Shown here: one piece after another, positions 6,956 to 17,700 of the stretch
Numbering within the stretch: position 1 is the first letter of the stretch
Layout: each line of letters opens with the position of its first letter
Assembly: GCA_023391415.1 (NCBI GenBank)
Contig: JAEWAY010000002.1
Span: 1 to 20,423, forward strand
DNA length: 20,423 bases
Reading direction: 5' to 3'
Origin: Bacteroidota bacterium
Lineage (GTDB): Bacteria > Bacteroidota > Bacteroidia > Cytophagales > Cytophagaceae
Notes under the pieces: generated by a model
The model's database searches: none
What the model saw: the letters and a program-made list of their open reading frames with translations, nothing else
Told to the model about the DNA's origin: nothing
Program-made: the position numbers and the translations under genes

Positions 6956-8158
6956 TTACTTGACCATTATTCTATCCGAATAGGTCTTTTGATTGTCCGT
7001 TATTTTTATCTGGTACATCCCTTTTTCCAATTCGGAAATTGAAAACTGATTGTTCTTGTACGCGGATGAAAGTACTTTGACGCCCTGCATGTTGAACACC
7101 TCAAAGGTTCCATTTCTGGAAAGATCCGAGTTCCCGTTGTCAATGGTGATCAAATCCGTCGCCGGGTTCGGATAGAGTCTTAATGTGTGGCGCGCCGGAT
7201 CAGCTATGCCGGTTGGGGTAAGCGTCGAAAAATAATACTTTGTTGAATATACTGTTTCCCAATCATAATAAGACGTTTTATATTCCATCTTAACGGGCTT
7301 GTTAATCATTCTTCCCTGAGATACATATTCCTCGCTTGGAGGTGTCGCCAATTCAGAGAAGAGTACCGATTCGTCATAAGAGAAGCTGTATAGGTTGGCG
7401 TGCTCCCATTCTTCCCAATAGTTAAAGAAATGATCTTCCCGCGCGACATTTCCATTGTCGTCATACGTGTATAAGGTGTACTGCTTGTCTTCCCAGACTT
7501 CATCTTCTTCGTTCCAATAATAATACCGAAGCTCGGAAATCCAATTATCCTCATCCCGCGTCCAGGTGGTATAGCTGTCATTGGTCCATCCTGAATTATA
7601 GTCATCCCATTCGGATTCATATGTCTTATCTATAAATCCATCCGAATCGTATTCATAGGATGTCTTATATTTTACTTGCCAGGCCTGCTCATCTTCATCC
7701 CAGCGGTAATAGGTTTCGAGCTCCGTATATCCGGAAGAAGTGTATGAAATAACGGTTTTGTCATGGAAATACCATGGAGTCTGGTCATCGTCTTTCCAGG
7801 TTTCCGTTATCTCGACTGGCTTACCATCGTCGTTATAGGTATATTCTATCTTGGCCTCTGTAAACCATGTTTTTGTCAGGAAGTTGTATACTTCAGCGTA
7901 TGCCGTTTGTACCTGCCAATCGCTGTTGTATTGCAACAGGAGTCTGCTTTTATAGTCTTCTTCGTAATTTTCAAATACGATTGAGTCGAGCTTTTCCTTA
8001 AAGTCCTGATGTATTCTGAATCCACTTTTACTTTTAGGATAAAGCGCGTTTGTTTTTTTTAAGCTGGCGCGTAGTCTTTTTAGAGGATCGCTATGCTCCT
8101 GGCCCAATGTATTAAATGATAGAAATAGCCCGATCGCTATAAATGGTAAAAATTTCAT
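6956..8158 (-). CDS. Secreted aromatic/acidic repeat protein with T9SS type A sorting domain
   Basis: Encodes 400 residues. MKFLPFIAIGLFLSFNTLGQ is a signal peptide cleaved near residue 20. From about 105 to 262 there are five imperfect repeats of roughly 30-33 residues built as a 'Y.YD..G' turn, a charged 'E...W...W' stretch and alternating aromatic strands (for example YEYDSDGFIDKTYESEW and YTYDDNGNVARED). This spacing resembles YD/RHS-like beta repeats and proteins common in Bacteroidota; I do not recognise a named family. The segment is very rich in Tyr, Trp, Asp and Glu. From about 326 a T9SS type A domain begins (LRLYPNPATDLITI) and ends YSDRIMVK. The gene is convergent with the xylanase gene, has its own promoter at 8193-8224, and so is not in an operon with it. 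Function unknown; a surface structural or binding role is inference. Confidence 0.88.
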   Translation of the reverse strand: MKFLPFIAIGLFLSFNTLGQEHSDPLKRLRASLKKTNALYPKSKSGFRIHQDFKEKLDSIVFENYEEDYKSRLLLQYNSDWQVQTAYAEVYNFLTKTWFTEAKIEYTYNDDGKPVEITETWKDDDQTPWYFHDKTVISYTSSGYTELETYYRWDEDEQAWQVKYKTSYEYDSDGFIDKTYESEWDDYNSGWTNDSYTTWTRDEDNWISELRYYYWNEEDEVWEDKQYTLYTYDDNGNVAREDHFFNYWEEWEHANLYSFSYDESVLFSELATPPSEEYVSQGRMINKPVKMEYKTSYYDWETVYSTKYYFSTLTPTGIADPARHTLRLYPNPATDLITIDNGNSDLSRNGTFEVFNMQGVKVLSSAYKNNQFSISELEKGMYQIKITDNQKTYSDRIMVK

Positions 8159-8192
8159 TCTGTTCTTAATAAATGTTTATTATTTTTTTTTG

Positions 8193-8224
8193 CTAAATTA
8201 TATGTTGGATTTATTCTTTCAAAA
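8193..8224 (-). promoter_or_regulatory. Bacteroidetes-type promoter of the repeat-protein gene
   Basis: On the minus strand TTTTG (8224-8220) and TAATTTAG (8200-8193) are separated by 19 bases. The Bacteroidota consensus is TTTG, 19-21 bases, TAnnTTTG, so the -33 box fits and the -7 box differs at one position. Transcription would start near 8186, leaving an A-rich leader of about 28 bases before the ATG at 8158. No Shine-Dalgarno is present. Confidence 0.6.
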
Positions 8225-8389
8225 TAGTCGCTTCTTTATCTAGGATATATGTTAGTGATAGTCCATCCCTTGCAGAGCACGCCTTGTTTTTTATGAAAAA
8301 GAGGCGTTATAAAGCTAAAAAAACAATATTCACGAAAAAAGGCTGAAAAAGATAAACTATGCAGAAGTCCGGATGGTAGTTGTCGCGTC

Positions 8390-8652
8390 AGTCGGGGATA
8401 GCGCTTCCGTGTAGATATTTGAGGGAAGACCCGATGTTGTCGAAGTGGTGGTTTTTCAGGAAGATCAGATTGATTTAATCTTCATTGGCTACTTATTGAT
8501 TATGGTATTTTAACACCATCATTTTTTTAACGATGAAGGGTTTGGTATAGGATATCTGAACCGTGTTTTGGGGTAGCGGTTCGAAGGCGTATTTTAAGTT
8601 ATAGTAGCGTCAATCCGCCGTCAATAATAGCTGGGAACCATGTTGGCGCCAT
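8390..8652 (-). pseudogene. Decayed minus-strand coding fragments, family not recognised
   Basis: Within the 570 bp gap between the repeat-protein gene and the giant gene, the minus strand shows protein-like pieces. From an ATG at 8652-8650 it reads MAPTWFPAIIDGGLTLL and stops. In a second frame, 8609-8493 reads RYYNLKYAFEPLPQ and then TVQISYTKPFIVKK, stopping at 8495-8493. The same frame later reads IFLKNHHFDNIGSSLKYLHG before a further stop near 8395. The first two pieces would join by a single frameshift. The pieces look like the remains of one gene 3' of the giant gene, but none matches a family I can name. The part of the gap nearer 8225-8390 shows nothing I can assign. Confidence 0.4.
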
Positions 8653-8661
8653 ACAAAATTA

Positions 8662-8707
8662 ATCCATAGCGCCCTCTTACATGGATCGTAAGAGCAGCGC
8701 TATGGAT
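8662..8707 (-). terminator. Strong hairpin terminator of the giant surface-protein gene
   Basis: ATCCATAGCGC (8662-8672) pairs exactly with GCGCTATGGAT (8697-8707), and CTCTTAC (8674-8680) with GTAAGAG (8688-8694), giving 18 base pairs with a small internal bulge and a seven-base loop. It lies 24 bases beyond the stop codon of the giant gene. Read on the minus strand it is followed by TAATTTTG, which is T-rich but not a perfect tract. Confidence 0.75.
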
Positions 8708-8730
8708 AGTTGATTATAGGGGGACAAGCT

Positions 8731-11700
8731 CTATCGTTTAATGATTTTTACCGTTTTCCGCTTGTCACCTTGTACTGCCTCCAGCATATAGAGACCATAA
8801 GGATATTGCTCTCCTATGATCATGGTTTGACCTATAGCTACATTTTCTATGAGGTCGACAAGGACTCCGGTATTGTCATAGATCTTGATGGTCGTTTTCT
8901 CCATGGCCCCGGGGCCTGTTAGGCGCACATGAAACTGATGATCCGATGGAGTCGGGTAGACCATGATATCAAACATCTCCGATGGGTTGTCCATGATAGA
9001 GCTAACAGGGTCTTCATCAATTTTTCCATCACAATTGTTATCCTTTCCGTTCGCTATTTCGTCAGCGCCGGGGTAGATTGTAGGATCGCCGTCGTCGCAA
9101 TCGCCTCCCCGCGTCGCGTATCCTGGTAGTGCCTGACAACTAATGATGGTGTCGTCGTCATCGCCGTAGCCATCGCCATCGGTATCTCGGTAATATGTAC
9201 TGGCCGGCATATCCACTACGACGTTTACTACATCGGTAGAGAAAGACTCCCCATCGCTTACGATCAATACAATCGCGTAAGTATCGCAAGGAGTATCCGC
9301 GGTAATGGTCAATGAAGGCGTGGCCGAATTAGCTTCCGTTAGTGTTATCCCTTCAGGCGCCTCCCACTGGTAGGTGATTGGGTCCGCGTCGGGATCAAAA
9401 GACGCTGAACCGTCAAGCTGAAATACTCCCGGCGCCATAATGGTTAGATCACTTCCAGCGTTAGCCACAGGCGTTTGACTAGCTGGTTGCCGCACGTTCC
9501 AGGCGACGCTGGTCCGTCCCGTGCCGGCCAGGCCACTGCTGTGCTTATTGAATACCGACAAGTCAACGCTCAACTCATAGTTCCCAGGCGAGCTACTGGC
9601 GTCACGCAGTCCATAAAGCGCGTATCGGGTATCGTCTATCGCCTCGAAGCGTAGCGATCCGGTTGGAATATCCGTTCCGTTTCTCTTAAACTGAATCGCG
9701 TCCAGAAGCTCCGCGTCGCTTAGCAACCTGGAGGAGAATGACAACTGTACCGTGTCTATCTGCTTTATCATTACCTCACCTGCATTGAGCGACCATTGTG
9801 CTGAAAGGGCGGTTTGATCCACGAAGAAACGCTTTTCCGCGACCGCTACACCGCCATTATCCCCGATCGCCGTTACTTTTACGCCTGTGTTGCCTGCGGT
9901 AAGCAATGTAATGGGCAGTGTTACCGTTCCGGCAGTTATGTCGTTTGTAGTTAATAATATAGACTCTCCACTCAAGTCCATTTGCGCGATGGTTATCTTG
10001 GAAGCGTTTACGTTCAAATCAAATACCACCTCTAAGGACTTGCCGGATGTAATACCATCGGAGTCTGAAAAACCAAGATCGGGGGTGATCATTACGTTAT
10101 CGATAGCGATCGCCGTAGATCGGTCCACGGTCCAGGATATTTCTTGAGCGCCAACTCCCGTATTGCCCAAGGCGTCTGTAAATCCTTCCAGATTGATGGT
10201 AAAGGTATAATCACCTTCATGGTAGGTCATCATGCCCAGGTTGTCGGCGCGCCAATGTTTCAAATCCGTGTTCGACAACTGGTCAATGTTCAGGTACAAA
10301 GGTTCCCCATTTCTGGTAAGCAGGACAGAAGCTGTGTTAAAGCCTTTTACCGTTTCATCAAATTCGATGATAATGGAAGAAACGTGATGAGCGTCCAAAC
10401 CTCTGTCGGTTGATGTTTCCATCCTTAATATCCTTGGACCCGTATTGTCCACAATGAGCGTAATGGATCGCGCCTTTTTGCCCGGTACTTGGTCTTCCGA
10501 CCGGATATTGGGCAGGTCTACCCGCAGCTCATACAGGCCATCGCTCGTAAGGAGCGCTCCGAGGCCCGACAGGTAAAACAGCCTCTTGTCTTCCCGAACA
10601 GAATCGATAGTAAGTGTTCCAAGTTGTACGCCTTCTTTAAGAACTATAAACCTATCCGAAGTAGCGGTCGACTCGTCTACGGAAAGGTTAAACAACACCT
10701 GAACCGTGTCGAAAGCGGCGGCCTTATCTCCTTCCGGAATCCCATAAAAAGCCTGGACGGTAGGCTCCGTCAAGAATTGCGACCAGGTAATGTTTTTACC
10801 CGTCAGACCATTGACGCCATAAATATCCTGGATGTCCGCCGCTTGTACAGTAAAATTATAAAAACCATTTCCGGTGGTAAGGGGGGATAAGTCAACATCA
10901 AAAGTTGTTTCATCGACCTGTGTAATTTCCACCATGCTGTTTACTATGTTTTGCCCTCCCTGAAAGGTAAGGTTCAGATCTTCATAGGTAAAGGTAGCGG
11001 GATTGATCGCCTTGTTGAAAACGACCCGCAGGGTTTCTACCTGTTCTGAGGAAACCGCTTCCGGGGCGCCTTCAATACGGGCGACTTCCGGTACATCGGT
11101 TACCTTCCCTTTCCATACGACGGTATATGTTACCGGCTCCGTGGAAGCGAACGCGTCCACAAAATGGAATTTGTTTTCATAAATATGCTTTCTGCTCGCG
11201 GGCAATGTGACAAATGTAAGCCAGGCGTTGTCCAGAGGAATGACCTGTCCATCGCTCCGGGTCACGCTCACGATCTCATACCTGTTGTCGCCCGGATCAT
11301 TCAGCTTTATGTAATTCCATCCCGTGTCGGAAGCGGTTACCGTAAGGGTATTGGTTAAATTACCGGAAGATACCGAGGATGAGAAACTGCCCAGTTCGGC
11401 CGGAAATACTTTCGCTGTCCTGTTGCCCTGCGAGAAGTAGATGATGTCCGGCGTGTCGTCGATATCAAAAATATCATTTACAAGGAAGTCGTTAATATGA
11501 TCCTCATCAGCGCCATAAGCTTTTATGCTCTTGGTAAGCTCATGGATTTTGATATCCTTTACAAGGCTCAGATCCGGGTTTCCAAAACTGTTGGCATGAA
11601 CTACATTGGCTTCATAGCTTACAAATTTGCCCAGTAGCGAACTCGTAAAATACCATTGGCCGATCCTTGTTTCCAAACCCGGAACCGTTCCGAAGTTAAT

Positions 11701-14700
11701 ATCTGTAACTCCCAGGCTCCTTGGTTGTCCCTGGAAATTGGATCCGATCAGATGAAAGTTAATCGCCAGGCCCTTTTCATTCTCAATGATTTCCGGCTGA
11801 GCGGAAGAAATCATCATGTTGACCGCGGGGCCATACCCGTGGTTTTCTACCATTACCGCCAGTTCTGCGGGTACGGAAGGTTCTATTTTGTCTTTTGTGA
11901 AAGGATCGTCTCCAAGAATATTACGCTGCATAAAGTAATGTAGCATCAGGTGCGGGCTTGGATTTACCGTCAATGGTACGGAAGACAAGGGTAATGTCAC
12001 CATGGCTTGGGCGTAAGGATCCCAATAGCGCACAGAGCCGCTAAAGTTGTACTCTTTAGGCATATATGGAGCCGCTCCATGCTCGGGGATAAACAAGAAC
12101 TTGACGACGCCGTTTTGCTGAGAAGCGATCGCTCCCGTTCCGGTTATGTCGGAGAGGTTGGTCAGGCTTTTGGTCTGTATTTCAAAAAGGTCATTGCTGG
12201 GCGCGCCGTTTTCATCGGTTATCATAATCGTGACGGTGAGCGAATCCATAGCGTCCGTAGGGTGACCGTTGAAAATATCCAGCGTGCCTTCAAAAGCTTC
12301 CCGGGTCATCGTAAGCTGTTGGCTGAACTGTACCTTTACCGTAGCGCAAACCGCGTTGGTTTGTCTTTCGATGATTTCCTCGATCGCGGCCATCGATTTG
12401 TTATACATGTCATCGATCGAAGCGTAGTCTTTTTCGATCGCCTGATTATGTATATCAAGAATGGTGTTGGAATAGTTTTCCACCAGCGCCCAATTAATGA
12501 TGTTGGGATAGGTAGCGTCAGGACTGGTAACGCCTTCTTTTAAGGCGTAGATGGAGGTATTCCAGTAAGTGAAGAAGTTTTGAATCGTAGACGGAGGGAG
12601 CTCGTATCCTTCCATGCTGGAAAGAATCATGGGCTGTATCGCGGCGGGAATGGAGTCTAGCGTCTCTATATAGGGCTCTAGCTGTGGTATCAGATCATTC
12701 CACGCGTCACTAAGGATCATATCGCCAAAGTACTCTCTCGCCCAGGCGTCCCGGGCTTCATAAGCGTCTATCGCTAATTGCAGGCTATGTCCGACTTCAG
12801 CGAACAACGAATTGGGGGAGCCGCCGCTCAAAGTACGCATAGCTGGTCCCGGTCCCATGCTGTTGTTTCCACAGGTTATTATCGCCCCCGCGACTCCCAG
12901 GGCGCAGCTTACCGGTGGGGGCAATACATTGGGAATGCAGGGTATGAGCGCCAGCGCGTCTCCTGACAATGCCGCGCCACCCACACAGCTTAGACCACTG
13001 ACAAACGAGAATCCTGTGCAACCGGCCGCGGCTCCAATAACGCTATTGATGCATTCGACGCAGCTCGTTTTTTGGGCCTTATATACCGGCGTGCCGCCGG
13101 TGGCCGGTCCGGTAGGCGTAGAAGGACAAGAAGCGCAGTTGGGCACAGCGCCTTTGCCAGTGGCTCCTTTGCCCCAATAAATGCCGGATATGCCACCAGG
13201 ATTGCCCGGACAAGTACGTCCCGAGTAGTTAAACATGGCGCCACCTTGTTGCCATAAGCCAGTGGAAATGTTGCACTGGTACCAGTATACCACGCCCGCG
13301 AAATCCTGACATCCCAGGCTCTTGTCGGAAAGCAGGCCGTATCGCCCTTCGTCCATGCCCAGAAAGTCGGAAATATCCCTGGCGGATGGCTTCCCGGCCG
13401 TAGCCGGAGACGCGCCGCTTCCACTTGCCCGCCGACGCATGATCACGGGTACCTGAACACTTTGCTGCGCGAGCAGGTCGGCAGGTTCATAATTCATGAC
13501 AAACTCGTATTCAGAATCGGAATCCGGCATGTTCAGCGCTACGTCCCTCGCCGCGATCAAGCCGTGATTGGTCAGGGTGACATTAAACGCGAAGACTTCC
13601 TCTCCCGACAGCGACGGCATGTCTTTTGGCATGTCTATGGTCACTACGGGCATAGGAACGTGGGTTTCAAACTCGGCTACCAAGGTAATGTCATATTGGT
13701 CTTCAATGGCCGTAGGCACTACCGTCCAGTTGAAGGTGATGGCCTGATAGTTCAGGAAAACGGTCGTCTCCGTCGTCATGCCCGGGTTGATGTTTATCGT
13801 ATTGTTGTAAGACAAGTGTTTGTCTTTTTCTACCGAAATCCGGTGCTTTCCTTCAGGAATATTGTCCGCGGTAAAGACGCCGGAAGCGTCTGTATAACCT
13901 TGCGCGTACACGACGCCTGAAAAGTAATTGCTTATTTTTACAAAAGCTCCGCTTACCATAGGCTCATCTTCGGTGTAATAGGTGAACTGGTTGGTCACCT
14001 GTACCTTTAAGGCGCCATCCGATTCTGAAACCTTCTTGAAAGTGAAGGGGATGGTTAGTGAATTTCCGTTTTCGGCGTTTATTACCACGCTGCCTTTTAT
14101 AGGAAAATCAAAAGGTACCTCAGGCAGGGCCATAAACTTCAATAGCACAAGGGCTGTATCGCCGCTGGCTATAGCGGAGATATTCAAAGGCGTAACGTTG
14201 GTCAGCCAGTTTACCTGGGGCAGGCTGATCGAGACCTTGCCGCTGGATCCCTGACCATTGTTTACGATCCTGAATTCCGCCAAATAATCACCCTTGCTCG
14301 AAGAGGCGGAAACGTCCAGCCGGCTTATATTCGCTTCCAAATGCCCGTTGGGCGCCTGACAATAGTAAAAAGCTTCAACTGTTTGAATGGCGCCTTCCTG
14401 AGCGACGGTTTGTAAATTGGCCACTTCAAAATTGCTTCCTGGCGATAACGCGGAGCCTGTTACTTCATAACCAAGATTGACGGTAGTGTTTCCTGAGAAT
14501 GTAGCGATGGTGTCGAACCGGATCTTCGCGCCATTGGGCAGGCTTGCCGGCGCCAGCGTAAAATCGCTAAGCGCCTTGCCACTCAGGTTCTTTACCGCTA
14601 ATGAACCTCTAAGCGTGTCGTTCAGTATCACCTTGAACTGCGGCACCCGTCCATTGTTGACGCTTACCCCCAGGATGTTGAAGTTGTCCTGCTCCACGGT

Positions 14701-17700
14701 TAACTTCATGCCAGGGAAACTGGCGCCTACGGTATAATAGCCCGCTTCATTGGCAAGAGGAACGAACTCGGTACTATAATTCCCCGATCCGTCCGTGGTA
14801 GCCGTGATCGTTCTCCGCAAGCCATTCGTGATCACATATACTTCCACTTCTTCGTTGGCCGCCGCTGTCCCGTCGTTTTTAAGAGCGGAACCGGTAATGG
14901 GAACAGGAGCGCCTTTCATGAAGTATGCTTCATGCACATTCGCCGTGGCGGTATAGTCAGGATTAACCTTCACGGAGATCGGTTCGGAGGTGTTGTTGCT
15001 TGATAGCAACTCCGTCATGGTCATTTCCGGGTTTACCCAATAAATCAACTTGTAATCTCCCGGGATATTCGGCGCCTGAACCGCGTTTTGTATTTGAACA
15101 GTTTGCCCCGCGGGTATGGCTGTTTTAAGAATATCTTCCGAAATAAGTATATCGGACTTATCAATAATATGGTCTTTGGAGAGATAACCCCGTACCAGTA
15201 CACCCGTAGGAGCGGTCGAGAAACCAGCGTTTTTGACGGATACCTGATAGGTAAATAAACTTTTGGCCTGTAGGTCGCTATTGGTGACGCTGACGGCGGG
15301 TAGCCGCAAGTCGGGCAGGTTTTGGTCTGTTACCATTACCCAAACCGATCCTGTGGAAAAACCATCGGCGGTAGCGTGGAAATATACTTGCTTGTTGCCG
15401 TCGGTTACTCCATCGTCAATGGTGGTGATGGAAACGTCCACAAAGGCTTTGCCTTCGGGAATGGTTACCGTGACGGGAACGGTCGCTTCATCTGTATTGG
15501 ACGAAGTCAGGTATACCAGCAAGGACGTGTTGGTAGGGGTATTGCGGGTTATACGAAGAGATCCGGCATTGGCGAAACCTTCCGGCAAGGTCAGCTCGCT
15601 GGCTTTCAGACTTAGCGTAGGGCCGTCATTGTCGGTGACGGTCAAAGCGGCGGAAACCGAGCCAGAAGAGGTAGGAGGGGCGCTGCAACCGCAAGAATTC
15701 ACAAAAACAGCGGCGGTGATTTCCACCGCGCGGTCGCCATCTACCTGATCATTGTCTACCACGCCAATGGTAAAGGTCTTCTCATTTTCGCCCGCCGCCA
15801 ATGAGATACTGGCCGGGAAAATAAGGGTATTCGGTAAACTTGCCGACAGGTTGGCTTTGAAAGCTACGCCGGTACTTTCGGCGGTTCGGCGTAAAGTGGC
15901 CTGAGTGGCAAAAGGGCCTCCGGACTCTGAAACACTGCCGGTATGAACAATCAGTTCGAGGCTGGGAACATCATCGTCTTTCACCAGGATACTTTTGCTA
16001 CCTGCATGATGGTTGGCGGCCCCTAGTGTAATTTTAACATCAACGTCGATTTCCGGTATCTCGTCTTGCTCGAGGGCGACGGTCACATCCGCGGAAAGAC
16101 TTCCTGCCGGAATGATGACTGAAGCGGGTACCGGAAAACGTTTTTGGTTATTGGAAGTCAAAAATACTTGTAGCGGCTGAGCGGAAATCAGATTGGTAGC
16201 GACTGCGAAGGTGACCGTTTCGCCCTCCATGATTTGCGTCGGCAAATTGGCGATAGTCAACGAAGGCTTGTCATTGTCGAGGATCGTGAGCGCGGCTTTT
16301 ACCGGCTGAAAGCCTGTAGCGGAAAACTGCAAGGTATCCGTGACGGTTCCTTCGACGACGTCGTTATCGGGGGCGATAATCTGGAAAGTAGTCGCCGCCT
16401 GACCTGCCGGGATGGTAATCGATGATGGGAAGGCCAGCCTTTCCGACTGATCCAGGCTCGCCATTATGGAAAGCGGATCGTTAAGAGCGCCTGTTCGGGT
16501 TATCTTGGCGGTTATTCCCTGAGAGGCGCCCTCCGTAATTTCAGTGGCGGACAATTCGAGGCTTAGCGCTTTTCTGACAGTCCACGCGATCTGCTGGATT
16601 CCTGTATTGTTTTCCAGACCATCCGGCACTTCTTTGATCGTAGCTCCGGGGATCAGCTCCACCACAAAAACGCCTTCGTCAATGTTCAATCGCGATGGAA
16701 TCGTTATTTGCTCGCTTCTAGGAATGGTTTGGCCAGCCAGCAGCTCATTGTTGTCTACAAAGGTCGCTTCTTTTATCAGTATTCTGTCTTCTCCCGCTGT
16801 CGACTGGATATAAATCCGCTCTTTCCAGTTAATATCGGATTTTCCAGCTCCCACGTTTTCTACTTCCCATGAGACAGTCGCCAGATCATTGGGCGCCATT
16901 TCGGTTTGATTGGCGGTAATGCCTTTAACACTCAAATCCGAAGCGGGAGTATGATTGTTGATAGTCAGCGTAAAGCGGCCTGAGCTTGTATTGTGGCCTT
17001 CCACGACCAGGTAATAAGTATTGCCCGGCAACAGATTTTTTGGATTGAAAACATAGTTATAACCGGCATTGGATGACGCTACCTTTACATCTTTGGATGA
17101 AAGGATATGCGTCAATGCCTGGAAGTTGGCGTTGATCGAGAAACTCAAGGAATCGGAAACGGCGGGAACTGTAAAACGGTGGAAAATATCCGCCGAAGGC
17201 TGGCCGCCTACTGTAAACTGATTGGAATAAAGGCTTGTCGTATCTACGCGGGTATAGGGGAAATCCGCGATCAGAATAGCGTCTTCAAACGTATCGCCCG
17301 GTCTGGGGCTTCTGATAGCGAAGCTCGCGATATCAAATACCGTGATGTCGGAAACGCTGGCTATTTTTAAAGCCACCTCTTCTCCGGTAATGCCGGGAGC
17401 GACCGTCCAATTATAAGAACCCGAGTTATTGGTCGAAGAAACGATGGTCGTCCACGGTCCTTCGGGATTTGGAGCCAAGGCGATCGATACCAGGTCAGTG
17501 GAAGAAAATCCAATCGACGACCATTTGATGGTCCTGGATTGACTCTGGTACCACTTTTCGCCTTCAAGAGGACTGGTTATGGTTATGGAAGGGTTTCCAA
17601 TGGAAAACACCGTATTGCTAATGTCGAAAATAGTGGGATCAAGAATGTCTGAAATCCTGATCAGAGCGTTGGAAGAAACCTGGGTTCTGTCTGGTTTCCA

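Noticed and set aside
6956..8158. RHS/YD-repeat toxin
   Set aside because: The repeats share only the 'Y.YD..G' flavour; the protein is small, lacks an RHS core and toxin tip, and ends in a T9SS domain.
12007..12543. 178-residue plus-strand frame, and the many other plus-strand frames between 8929 and 20010
   Set aside because: All lie antisense to the giant gene, whose domain order is continuous through them.
12990..13424. 144-residue minus-strand frame over the Cys-rich segment, possibly an overlapping gene
   Set aside because: It is an alternate-frame reading of the giant gene, favoured by high G+C here, with no start signal or domain.
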